From positions 1-64,000 of the forward strand of contig NZ_CP083956.1 of NCBI RefSeq assembly GCF_006442795.2: a stretch of 64,000 nucleotides of DNA, given 5' to 3'. The translations under genes were made by a program, and so were the position numbers. Below are positions 56,589-64,000 of the stretch, piece by piece; position 1 is the stretch's first letter; every line of letters starts with the position of its first letter. The notes under the pieces were generated by a model. That model saw only the letters and a program-made list of their open reading frames with translations, ran no database searches and was not told the DNA's origin. Origin of the DNA: Mesorhizobium sp. B1-1-8 (GTDB lineage: Bacteria > Pseudomonadota > Alphaproteobacteria > Rhizobiales > Rhizobiaceae).

Positions 56589-57566
56589 TTAGAGCGGCCG
56601 GTTCTGGCTGACGATCAGCGCTCCGATGGCGTCGGTGTTCTCAGGCGTCGACTGGAACCCCATCGATGCTTCCTGCGGGGCGCTCGGAACGGAGGTGACA
56701 TACCGGCCCTTCAACGTGCCGCCGAAGCGGGACGCGTCCGGCTCCTCCATCGGCTCCTGCATCGCCACCACCGTCGGCTTCGCCGTGACGCGGCCGGCCT
56801 TCTGCGCCGGCGCGGCGGAGGCCGTCATATAGGTCTGCTCGGCCGGACCGGTCGCAGGCTTGACCGGAAGCGCAGGTGCCGCGGCCGCCGCCATCGCTGC
56901 CTGCTTGGCCGGATCGGCATGGACAATGGTCTTGACCACCGGTTCGGCGGAAGCGACGAGCACCGGAGCGGCAGGGTCGATCTTCTGGGGCTTGACAGAG
57001 GCCATGGCGACCATCGGCTCGTCCGGCAGCGGCTGCCAGTTGCGGCCGCGCTTCTCATAGAAGGCGTTGCCGCCGGCAACCATCGTGTAATGCATGTTGT
57101 TGTAAGGGAACCGCAGGCCGGCGGTGTGGAAATACATCGTGTTCTTGAGCTTGGCCTTGCGCTCGCCCTTGAGCACCGCCTCGGCGGCTTCCTCGACATC
57201 GGGCAGCGCCCGCGAATTCATCGGCCGGGTCATCACGCCGGGAGCGAACTGACCCGGCTCGCCGACAACCTCGCAGATGGTGTTGCCATGCTGGCCGGAA
57301 CGCAACCGGTTCATGACGACGGTGCCGACGGCGATCATGCCGTCGCGGCTCGACCGGTTGGACTCGAAGAACATCGCCCTTTCAAGGCATTCCTTGTCCT
57401 TCATCGAATAGGAGCGTGAGCTCAGGAAGCTCGGCGTGATGGCATCGGTGAGACTCGCCACCGACATGCCGTGCGAGGTGGTCTGGCTGCAGCCGGCCAG
57501 AAGCAAGGGGGAAGTGACGATGCCGACCAGCAGCAGCGGCGTCTTCCATCGCGTCGCGATCAACAA
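56589..57566 (-). CDS. SleB/CwlJ-type cell wall hydrolase lipoprotein
   Basis: The 325-residue protein has a lipoprotein signal with lipobox LLAGC (Cys near residue 26). A SleB-type hydrolase domain follows at about 56-175 with the catalytic Glu in ERAMFFESNRSSRDGMIAVGTVVMNRL, then CEVVGEPGQFAPG and MYFHTAGLRFPYNN. The C-terminal half is Ala/Pro-rich and low in complexity, and probably unstructured. It may trim peptidoglycan; its substrate is not shown. Translation appears to start at TTG 57566 (or the next TTG), with GAGG just upstream; no ATG is available in frame. Confidence 0.85.
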   Translation of the reverse strand: MLIATRWKTPLLLVGIVTSPLLLAGCSQTTSHGMSVASLTDAITPSFLSSRSYSMKDKECLERAMFFESNRSSRDGMIAVGTVVMNRLRSGQHGNTICEVVGEPGQFAPGVMTRPMNSRALPDVEEAAEAVLKGERKAKLKNTMYFHTAGLRFPYNNMHYTMVAGGNAFYEKRGRNWQPLPDEPMVAMASVKPQKIDPAAPVLVASAEPVVKTIVHADPAKQAAMAAAAAPALPVKPATGPAEQTYMTASAAPAQKAGRVTAKPTVVAMQEPMEEPDASRFGGTLKGRYVTSVPSAPQEASMGFQSTPENTDAIGALIVSQNRPL

Positions 57567-57780
57567 AAAAGCCTCATGTCCTGATGCCAGCCCGCCCCGA
57601 GATGTGGCAAGAATGAGACTCTTTCAGGCAAAAAGATGGCTAGAAGGTTAGCAATCTCTGGACTTGGGTAAAACTTTATGAATGCCGCGAAATGCGTCCG
57701 TGAACAACGCCGGCAAAATGGTTAATAACGCGGCCTGTGCTCAATTTCCGTTCGTAATCAATTAACTGGCGGCGACTGCC

Positions 57781-58104
57781 TCAGAAGGGCAGTTTCATTC
57801 CGGGCGGAATCGGCAAGCCTGCCGTCAGCGCCTTGGTCTTCTCCTGCATGATCTGCTCGACCTTATTTTTGGCGTCATTGTGCGCGGCAAGCAGCAGGTC
57901 TTCCAGGATCTCGACCTCGTCCTCCTTGAACAGCGACGGGTCGATCTTCAGCGCCTTCATTTCGAACTTGCCGGTCAGCGTGACGCTGACCAGGCCGCCG
58001 CCGGCCTGGCCGGTGGCTTCGAGCAGCGCAATCTCGTCCTGCATGGCCTGGAACTTGGCCTGCATTTCCTTCGCCTTGCCCATCAGGCCGAGAAGATCCT
58101 TCAT
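57781..58104 (-). CDS. YbaB/EbfC nucleoid-associated protein
   Basis: The 107-residue DNA-binding protein has [53 protein letters not shown] at about residues 4-56, the whole family core, and ends in the typical [12 protein letters not shown]. It forms a tweezer-like dimer that binds DNA without strong sequence specificity. It sits 21 bases downstream of dnaX on the same strand, the standard dnaX-ybaB pair. Confidence 0.94.
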   Translation of the reverse strand: MKDLLGLMGKAKEMQAKFQAMQDEIALLEATGQAGGGLVSVTLTGKFEMKALKIDPSLFKEDEVEILEDLLLAAHNDAKNKVEQIMQEKTKALTAGLPIPPGMKLPF

Positions 58105-58125
58105 CTCAATGTCCTCTTTGTTTTG

Positions 58126-59937
58126 TCAGATTTCGTCGTCGTCGGCCGCAGGCTCGACCGGCAGCTCGGCTGCGGTCTCGTCCACTTCCGGCACCTCCGG
58201 AATGCGTACATCGATGATCTTCGCGCCGGGGAAACGGGCGAGGATGGCGGCGACCGTCGGGTCGCTCTTGGCGTCGAGGAAAGCGTTCTCGCGCTTGGTC
58301 GATTCCATCTCGGCCAACGTCTGGCCGCCCTCTTCCTTCGACAGCGACACCAGCCAGTTGCGGCCGGTCCAGGCGCGCAGCTTGGAGGTCAAATCGTTGA
58401 GCAGCATCTTCGGCGCGTCTTCGGTAAGGGTGACGTCGATGCGGCCGGGCTCGATGCGCACCAACCGCACGCAGCGCTTCAGGAGCACCTTGAAGGCGAT
58501 GTCGCGATTGGCGTCGGCAAGAGCTGCGATATCTGCCAGCGACTTCAACGGAACGGCCGGCGTCTCGACGACCGGCTCGGGGGCCGGAACAAAGGCCGTG
58601 GGCATCGGCTCGGCCTCGACCAGCCGCATCGTCTGCGCGCCGCCACTGGAGCTGGGTATCCGCGCCTGCGCCACCGCGCTGGCGCCGCCGCCATTACCGG
58701 GGCTTGCCGGCGTTCCGTTGACGTGCGACGTACCACTCGGCAGAGGTGCCGCGCCTTCGAGCGATTTCAACGCTTCGTCCAGCGTCGGCAGGTCGGCGGC
58801 ATGCGCCAGCCGGATCAGCACCATCTCGCCGGCGCTGACCGGCCGGTTGGAGGACTGCACCTCGGGAATACCTTTGAGCAGCATCTGCCAGGTCCGCGAC
58901 AGCACGCGCACCGACAGCGTCTTGGCGAATTCGGCGCCGCGCCGGCGCTCGTCCTCGGAGAGCGAGGCATCGTCGGCGGCCGACGGCACGAAGCGCAGGC
59001 GGGTGACGAGGTGATTGAATTCGGCGAGATCGGTGAGCACCGCGGCCGGATCGGCGCCGGTGTCATACTGCGCGCGGAATTCGGCAAGGGCCGCCGCCAC
59101 GTCGCCCTTCATGACATGCTCGAACAGGTCGATGATGCGGGCGCGGTCGGCAAGGCCCAGCATGGCGCGCACGGCCTCGGCGGTGACAGCGCCGCCGCCA
59201 TGGGCGATCGCCTGGTCGAGGATGGAGAGCGAATCGCGCGCCGAGCCTTCGGCGGCGCGGGCGATCATCGCCAGTGCGTCGTCGTCGATGGAAATGCCTT
59301 CCTTGGCCGAGATCGCGGAAAGATGCGCGACCAGCGCGCCGGCATCGATGCGCCGCAGATCAAAGCGCTGGCAGCGTGACAGCACCGTGATCGGCACCTT
59401 GCGGATTTCGGTGGTGGCGAAGATGAATTTGACGTGCGGCGGCGGCTCTTCCAGCGTCTTCAACAGGCCGTTGAAGGCCTGGGTGGAGAGCATGTGCACT
59501 TCGTCGATGATGTAGACCTTGTAGCGGGCCGAGACCGGCGCGTAGCGCACGCGCTCGATGATATCTCGGATATCGTCGATGCCGGTATGCGAGGCGGCGT
59601 CCATCTCGATGACGTCGACGTGGCGGCCTTCCATGATCGCCTGGCAATGCTCTCCGAGCGCCGAAAGATCGACCGAGGGCTGATCTATTGTAGCAGTCTT
59701 GTAATTGAGCGCCCGCGCCAGGATGCGCGCCGTCGTCGTTTTGCCGACGCCGCGCACGCCGGTCAGCATCCACGCCTGGGCGATGCGGCCGGTGGCAAAG
59801 GCGTTGGTCAGGGTGCGGACCATCGGCTCCTGGCCGATCAGCTCGGAGAAATTCGAGGGGCGATATTTGCGCGCCAGCACGCGATAGGCGCCGGCCTTGC
59901 CCGTCTCCAGAGCCCCCGAATTTCCGGCTTCGCTCAT
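58126..59937 (-). CDS. dnaX: DNA polymerase III gamma/tau subunit
   Basis: DnaX is the motor subunit of the clamp loader. The 603-residue product has Walker A GVRGVGKTTTARILARAL near residue 58, DVIEMDAASHTGIDDIRDI near 110, the sensor VYIIDEVHMLSTQAFNGLLKTLEEPP near 140-165, and a C-terminal tau-like domain at about 470-560. The zinc module of the E. coli protein, which needs four cysteines, has only one here (LGEHCQAIMEG near 92), so no zinc is expected. No obvious frameshift site for a short gamma form was seen. It lies next to the SRP RNA gene and ybaB. Confidence 0.96.
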   Translation of the reverse strand: MSEAGNSGALETGKAGAYRVLARKYRPSNFSELIGQEPMVRTLTNAFATGRIAQAWMLTGVRGVGKTTTARILARALNYKTATIDQPSVDLSALGEHCQAIMEGRHVDVIEMDAASHTGIDDIRDIIERVRYAPVSARYKVYIIDEVHMLSTQAFNGLLKTLEEPPPHVKFIFATTEIRKVPITVLSRCQRFDLRRIDAGALVAHLSAISAKEGISIDDDALAMIARAAEGSARDSLSILDQAIAHGGGAVTAEAVRAMLGLADRARIIDLFEHVMKGDVAAALAEFRAQYDTGADPAAVLTDLAEFNHLVTRLRFVPSAADDASLSEDERRRGAEFAKTLSVRVLSRTWQMLLKGIPEVQSSNRPVSAGEMVLIRLAHAADLPTLDEALKSLEGAAPLPSGTSHVNGTPASPGNGGGASAVAQARIPSSSGGAQTMRLVEAEPMPTAFVPAPEPVVETPAVPLKSLADIAALADANRDIAFKVLLKRCVRLVRIEPGRIDVTLTEDAPKMLLNDLTSKLRAWTGRNWLVSLSKEEGGQTLAEMESTKRENAFLDAKSDPTVAAILARFPGAKIIDVRIPEVPEVDETAAELPVEPAADDDEI

Positions 59938-60042
59938 TCGCCGTTAAAGCTCCAAGGACCGCCACTGAAGGCGGCCGATTCCTGCGCATAGTTTCGCCCG
60001 CACGGCTCGCAGCCGTCAATGTCGCGGGAGAAAGGCGAAGAG

Positions 60043-60142
60043 GCGGGAGGCTGGAACAATGACCCGTTCCGGGCTCGTTAGGGCTGCTTCCTTCCGGACC
60101 TGACCCGGTTGGCGAGTGGATCGTCCACCACCAACCTCCCGC
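60043..60142 (-). ncRNA. ffs: Signal recognition particle RNA (4.5S RNA)
   Basis: The minus strand carries the universal SRP core: GGTCAGGTCCGGAAGGAAGC on one side and CAGCCCTAACGAG after it, with the terminal arms GCGGGAGGTTGG and CCAGCCTCCCGC pairing to close a rod of about 100 bases. It is the short bacterial form that binds Ffh. The location next to dnaX is the usual alphaproteobacterial position. The exact ends are set by the outer pairing and may be off by a few bases. Confidence 0.9.
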
Positions 60143-60330
60143 GTCCCATATCGGCAATTCGGCGGCGAAATGCAAGGGCGCAGGCGAAGGATGGGCCGAG
60201 AGCCGTGTGGCGCCTGCCGGCGGAAAGCCCTTCAAATCGATAATGGCGCTCAATGAATCGCTTGCAGCCACCTTGCCGCCGCTCTAGCGTTCCATGTTTG
60301 AAACATGCTCCAAAAGCGAGGGAAACGCCG

Positions 60331-60750
60331 ATGCTGCCGGGCCTCAAGGCCGGATTTTCGCTGGACGCCCGGCTGGAGGCGGACAGCGAGCAGCTGATAT
60401 GGCTCGGCTTGTGCGAACTCAGGGTGATGAACGACCGCCGCTGGCCGTGGCTGGTGCTGGTGCCGCAGCGGCCGGGCGTGGAAGAAATTCACGACTTGAC
60501 GCCGCTCGACCAGACGATGCTGACCTTCGAAACCAACATGGTGGCGCAAGCGCTGAAGAAGGTGACAGGCTGCACCAAGATAAACAGCGGAGCGCTGGGC
60601 AACATCGTTCGCCAATTGCATGTCCATGTCGTCGCCCGTTCCGAAGGCGATCCCGGCTGGCCCGGGCCGGTCTGGGGGCACGGAATACGCGAGCCCTACC
60701 AGCGCTCCGAAATCCGCCGGTTTGCCCAAACGATCAAGGCAGCGCTATAA
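60331..60750 (+). CDS. HIT-family nucleotide-binding protein
   Basis: The 139-residue HIT protein has LGLCELRVMNDRRWPWLVLVPQRPGVEEIHDL at about 24-56, TKINSGALGNIVRQLHVHVVARSEGDPGWPGPVWG at about 82-116 and a C-terminal YQRSEIRRFAQTI. The HIT motif reads QLHVHVVA, so Gln stands in the place of the first His, a pattern usual in this subfamily as I recall. Members hydrolyse nucleotide conjugates; the substrate is unknown. The ATG at 60331 (MLPGLKAGF) is preferred; the frame opens 26 codons upstream. It precedes nudC. Confidence 0.8.
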   Translation: MLPGLKAGFSLDARLEADSEQLIWLGLCELRVMNDRRWPWLVLVPQRPGVEEIHDLTPLDQTMLTFETNMVAQALKKVTGCTKINSGALGNIVRQLHVHVVARSEGDPGWPGPVWGHGIREPYQRSEIRRFAQTIKAAL

Positions 60751-60795
60751 GCTGACGCTCGTGTCCATTTCCGAACCTGCGCTCTCCGAGTCCCC

Positions 60796-61737
60796 ATGAG
60801 CTTTCGCCTGTTTGACGCGCCCTTGCGCGAGCCGAGCCAGTTCGTCGGTTTCGCCGGCAACACGGTCGACCGGCAGTCGGAGAACCGCGCCGACGATTCC
60901 GTCGAGAAGGCGCTTGCCGATCCATCGACGCGGCTGCTCCTGATGCAGGGCGGGCGGCTCCATCTGAAACTGGAGGACGGCAGGTTCGACCCCTGGTTCG
61001 GCGCCGCCGAAAGCCAGACATTGCAGCCATCCCTCGAACGAGGCGTGCTGCTCGGCTTTTCGGAAAGCGGGCCGGTGCTGGCAGTGCCGGCGGGCGTCGA
61101 GCCGGAAACCCTTCCCGAAACCATCAAGGCGATCGACTACCGCTCGGTCTATATGCAGGGGCTGATCGACGAAGCGGCGGCAGGTGCGCTGGCGCAAGGC
61201 GCTGCGCTGCTTGCCTGGCATGCCAGCCATCGCTTCTGTTCGAAATGCGGCACGGAATCCGAAATGCGCGCCGGCGGCTACAGGCGCCATTGTCCGAATT
61301 GCGGCACCGAGCATTTCCCGCGCACCGATCCGGTGGCGATCATGCTGACGGTGACGCCCGAGAAATGCCTGCTCGGGCGTGGCCGGCATTTCGGGCCGGG
61401 CATGTATTCGGCGCTTGCCGGCTTCATCGAGCCCGGCGAGACGATCGAGGCGGCGGTGCGCCGCGAGACGCTGGAAGAGGCCGGCATCCGGCTCGGCCGT
61501 GTCGTCTACCATGCCAGCCAGCCCTGGCCGTTCCCCTATTCGCTGATGATCGGCTGCTTCGGCGAGCCGCTCAACGAGGACATCCAGGCCGACCTCGACG
61601 AGCTGGAGGATTGCCGCTGGTTCTTCCGCGACGAGGTGCGCTCGATGCTGGACAGAACCCATCCCGGCAATCTGATCACGCCGCCGAAAGGCGCGATCGC
61701 CCATCACCTCATCCGCGCCTGGGTCGACAGCGAATAG
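60796..61737 (+). CDS. nudC: NADH/NAD(+) pyrophosphatase NudC
   Basis: NudC cleaves NAD(H) and can remove NAD caps from RNA 5' ends. The 313-residue product has the zinc-binding CSKCGTESEMRAGGYRRHCPNCGTEHFPRTDPV at about residues 149-181 and the Nudix box GFIEPGETIEAAVRRETLEEAGI near 213-235. The downstream SQPWPFPYSLMIGC (near 249) is the family SQPWPFPxS marker. It follows the HIT gene by 45 bases and precedes the Dabb gene by ten. Confidence 0.94.
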   Translation: MSFRLFDAPLREPSQFVGFAGNTVDRQSENRADDSVEKALADPSTRLLLMQGGRLHLKLEDGRFDPWFGAAESQTLQPSLERGVLLGFSESGPVLAVPAGVEPETLPETIKAIDYRSVYMQGLIDEAAAGALAQGAALLAWHASHRFCSKCGTESEMRAGGYRRHCPNCGTEHFPRTDPVAIMLTVTPEKCLLGRGRHFGPGMYSALAGFIEPGETIEAAVRRETLEEAGIRLGRVVYHASQPWPFPYSLMIGCFGEPLNEDIQADLDELEDCRWFFRDEVRSMLDRTHPGNLITPPKGAIAHHLIRAWVDSE

Positions 61738-61747
61738 GAGCAGAAGA

Positions 61748-62050
61748 ATGATCCGCCACACCGTCGTGTTCACTTTGAGGCATCCGCTGCAGTCGCTGGA
61801 GACGAAGCGCTTCCTCCATGACGCGAAGAAGATCCTGACCGGGATCAAGGGCGTCACGCATTTCGAGCAGTTGCGGCAGGTGAGTCCGAAGAACGATTAC
61901 CAATTCGGCTTCTCGATGGAATTCGCCGACCAGGCGGCCTACACAAGATATAACGAGCATCCGGACCATGTCGCCTTCATCCGTGACCGCTGGGTGCCGG
62001 AGGTCGAGACGTTCATGGAGATCGACTACGTGCCGTTGGGATTTGGCTGA
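61748..62050 (+). CDS. Dabb-domain (stress-responsive alpha/beta-barrel) protein
   Basis: The 100-residue protein is a dimeric alpha-beta-barrel (Dabb) type: MIRHTVVFTLRHPLQSLETKRFLHDA near 1-26, ITHFEQLRQVSPKNDYQFGFSMEFADQAAYTRYNEHPDHVAFIRDRWVPEVETFMEIDY in the rest. The HPDHVAF motif is characteristic. Some members are decarboxylases or cyclases, most are of unknown function. The ATG is preceded by GGAGCAGAAG. It probably shares a transcript with nudC. Confidence 0.85.
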   Translation: MIRHTVVFTLRHPLQSLETKRFLHDAKKILTGIKGVTHFEQLRQVSPKNDYQFGFSMEFADQAAYTRYNEHPDHVAFIRDRWVPEVETFMEIDYVPLGFG

Positions 62051-62074
62051 TGTGCGGGTTGAGCGCAAACGTCG

Positions 62075-62302
62075 GAGATTGGCGAAGGCCTTCGTGCTTC
62101 GTCATCCACGGGCGAAGCAAGGAGCGAAGCGACGCGCGTAGACCCGAGGATCCATTCCGTGACGTCGACGCGTTACAACGGTCCAGAATTCTGCTCCGCT
62201 GCGCCCCTTGATTGAGGTAACGGCATGGATCCTCGGGTCTGCGCTCCGCTTCGCGTCGCTCCGCCCGTGGATGACGACCTCGCGAAGGCTCCCGCCAATC
62301 TC
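62075..62302. repeat. 228-bp inverted-repeat element
   Basis: Arms of about 80 bases (62075-62155 and 62225-62302) are inverted copies. Both carry GAGATTGGCG at the outside, GTCATCCACGGGCG in the middle and AGACCCGAGGATCCAT at the inside. The arms differ by small insertions. The 70-base centre codes for nothing visible. It occupies the whole gap between the Dabb gene and pheA and appears to be a non-coding dispersed palindrome of rhizobial type. Confidence 0.85.
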
Positions 62303-62348
62303 GAAGGTCTGTGAGCTCCGAACCGCCGGTTGGCGGACCGAAGACCGT

Positions 62349-63212
62349 TCAGTCCGCGACCTTCCACTGCTCGCGCGATGCGCTCGCCGGATAGACGCCG
62401 AGAATCCGCACTTCGCGCGAGAAGAAGCGCAGCTCGTCGAGCGCCAGCTTGACCAGCGGATCGTCGGGGTGGCCCTCGATGTCGGCATAAAACAGCGTCG
62501 CCGTGAAGGCGCCGAGCTGATAGCTCTCTAGCTTGGTCATGTTGATGCCGTTGGTGGCGAAGCCGCCCATGGCCTTGTAGAGCGCGGCCGGCACATTGCG
62601 GACGCGGAAGATGAAGGTGGTCATCATCTTGGCGTCGGAGGACGGGCGCTCGGCCCATTGCTTGTTCTTGGTCAGCACGACGAAGCGGGTGACGTTGGAA
62701 TCGGTGTCCTCGACATTCCTTTCAATGATGTCGAGACCGTAGAATTCCGCGGCGAGCGCCGGCGCCAGCGACGCCATGGTGCGGTCCCCGACCTCGGAAA
62801 CCAGCTTGGCCGAGCCCGCCGTGTCGCCGGCGACCACCGCCTTCCAGCCGTTCTTGCGGATGTATTTGCGGCATTGGCCAAGCGCGTGGATATGACTGTG
62901 CACGGTCTTGATCTCGTCGCGCTTCACACCCGGCAGCACCATCAGCTGGAAATGGATCGGCAGAAAATATTCGCCGACGATGTGCAGTTTCGATTCCGGG
63001 AGCAAATGGTGGATGTCGGCAACGCGCCCGGCGATGGTGTTTTCGATCGGGATCATCGCCAGGTCGGCCTTGCCGGTCTCGACTGCGTTGAAGGCATCCT
63101 CGAAGGTCGGGCACGGCAACGGCTCCATCGACGGGAACATGTTGCGGCAAGCGGTGTCGGAGTTGGCGCCGGGCTCGCCCTGGAAGGAGATTCTGTTGGT
63201 CTTTTCAGGCAT
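62349..63212 (-). CDS. pheA: Prephenate dehydratase
   Basis: The enzyme turns prephenate into phenylpyruvate for phenylalanine synthesis. The 287-residue product has the dehydratase domain at about 5-185, starting ISFQGEPGANSDTACRNMF, with VETGKADLAMIPIENTIAGRVADIHHLL near 47-74 and the catalytic Thr in DSNVTRFVVLTKN near 172. A C-terminal ACT domain (about 193-270) with MGGFATNGINMTKLESYQLGAFTATLFYADIEG likely binds phenylalanine for feedback control. There is no chorismate mutase domain. It is 26 bases downstream of kdsB. Confidence 0.95.
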   Translation of the reverse strand: MPEKTNRISFQGEPGANSDTACRNMFPSMEPLPCPTFEDAFNAVETGKADLAMIPIENTIAGRVADIHHLLPESKLHIVGEYFLPIHFQLMVLPGVKRDEIKTVHSHIHALGQCRKYIRKNGWKAVVAGDTAGSAKLVSEVGDRTMASLAPALAAEFYGLDIIERNVEDTDSNVTRFVVLTKNKQWAERPSSDAKMMTTFIFRVRNVPAALYKAMGGFATNGINMTKLESYQLGAFTATLFYADIEGHPDDPLVKLALDELRFFSREVRILGVYPASASREQWKVAD

Positions 63213-63238
63213 TCGCCAATGTCTCGCTTACGGATGTC

Positions 63239-63967
63239 TCAGTTTGAAAGGATTTCCCTTGCCCGTTGCAGATCGGCGGGCGTGTCGACGCCAAGCGGCA
63301 GCGAGCGGACGATCTCGGCGTCGATACGCATGCCGGCTTCGAGCGCCCGCAACTGCTCCAGCCGCTCGCGGCGCTCCAGCGGCGACGGCATCAAGGCAAC
63401 GAAGCGTTCGAGCGCGGCGCGGCGATAGGCATAGAGCCCGACATGATGATAGAGCGGCCCCTCGCCCCAAGGCGCTGTGGCGCGGGTGAAATAGAGCGCC
63501 CTGAGCCGCGTTTCTGACAACGGCGAGCCGACGATCTTGACGACGTTCGGATTGGTCTTTTCCTCGTCGCGGACGATCTCGACGCCGAGCGTGGCGATGT
63601 CGACGGCGCTGTCCTCGAAGGGTCTCAACGATGCCCCGATGATTTCAGGATCGATGGTCGGCAGGTCGCCCTGAACATTGACGATGGTCTCGACCTTTTT
63701 TCCGGGGTCGAGGGCGTTCAGCGCCTCGAAGATGCGATCGGAACCCGACTCGTGATCCGGGCGCGTCATGACCGCCTCGAAACCATGCGCCCGCACCGCT
63801 TGCGCCACCGCTTCCGTATCGGTCGCGATCACCACACGGCCAAGCCCTGCCTCGGCTGCGCGGCGGGCGACATGGACGATCATCGGCGCGCCGGCGATGT
63901 CGGCCAGCGGCTTGCCCGGCAGGCGTGTCGAGGCCATGCGGGCGGGGATCAGGATCAATGTCGACAT
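63239..63967 (-). CDS. kdsB: 3-deoxy-manno-octulosonate cytidylyltransferase
   Basis: KdsB activates Kdo as CMP-Kdo for lipopolysaccharide core synthesis. The 242-residue product begins [37 protein letters not shown], has [23 protein letters not shown] near residue 66, [18 protein letters not shown] near 94-111, and [19 protein letters not shown] near 172-190. These are the nucleotide- and sugar-binding features of the family. The ATG at 63967 is the first in the frame. It precedes pheA on the same strand; the remaining 33 bases of the window contain no gene. Confidence 0.95.
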   Translation of the reverse strand: MSTLILIPARMASTRLPGKPLADIAGAPMIVHVARRAAEAGLGRVVIATDTEAVAQAVRAHGFEAVMTRPDHESGSDRIFEALNALDPGKKVETIVNVQGDLPTIDPEIIGASLRPFEDSAVDIATLGVEIVRDEEKTNPNVVKIVGSPLSETRLRALYFTRATAPWGEGPLYHHVGLYAYRRAALERFVALMPSPLERRERLEQLRALEAGMRIDAEIVRSLPLGVDTPADLQRAREILSN

Positions 63968-64000
63968 CGGGCTTCAGGGCGCCTGAAAAAAGCGGATGGG

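Overview
The window looks like the dnaA-proximal part of a rhizobial chromosome, most likely Mesorhizobium or a close Phyllobacteriaceae relative. The grounds are uniformly high GC with strong third-position bias, the gene order irr-fabA-fabB-fabI, the metK / PhrR-like regulator / lnt / CBS protein / ybeY / phoH / miaB / acyltransferase / rimI / tsaB series seen in Sinorhizobium and its relatives, an Irr-type iron regulator with a matching operator, and several palindromic intergenic repeats of the rhizobial type. This assignment is inference; no rRNA or tRNA gene is present to confirm it.

Region by region: 1-4 kb holds dnaA-dnaN-recF, with a perfect 30-bp palindrome between dnaA and dnaN. 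4-8.3 kb holds a ThiF/MoeB-type adenylyltransferase, a two-subunit aconitase X enzyme, a D-2-hydroxyacid dehydrogenase and an exported SH3 protein. 8.3-12 kb holds irr and, divergently, the unsaturated fatty acid genes fabA-fabB-fabI. 12-14.7 kb holds an EAL phosphodiesterase with a degenerate GGDEF domain and an RsmC-type methyltransferase. 14.8-26 kb is the long minus-strand translation/RNA operon rimP-nusA-ylxR-infB-rbfA-truB-(corA)-rpsO-pnp. A relBE/parDE-like toxin-antitoxin pair and a 60-residue orphan follow. 27-38.4 kb is a second minus-strand housekeeping block from tsaB to trmB. 38.5-44.5 kb is a six-gene iron operon (imelysin, bfd, bfr, di-heme oxidoreductase, second imelysin, DUF1513 protein), with a perfect Irr-type palindrome upstream of it. 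44.9-48 kb has a FAD reductase, a parDE pair and a GABA-type aminotransferase. 48.4-48.8 kb is an AT-rich orphan membrane protein. 48.8-54 kb is a five-gene peptide-type ABC transporter. 54.3-64 kb has cell-wall hydrolases, recR-ybaB-dnaX with the SRP RNA gene, and a HIT protein, nudC, pheA and kdsB.

The most interesting non-coding signals are two operons (metK and rimP-nusA) in which a near-consensus rhizobial promoter is followed by an intrinsic terminator before the first start codon. This layout implies control by transcription attenuation. The iron section joins up within the window: irr is at 8.7-9.1 kb, and its likely operator at 44.72-44.74 kb lies between the iron operon and a divergent reductase. 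No CRISPR array, prophage, integrase or intact insertion sequence is visible. The accessory content is limited to two toxin-antitoxin pairs, the AT-rich membrane gene and palindromic repeats.
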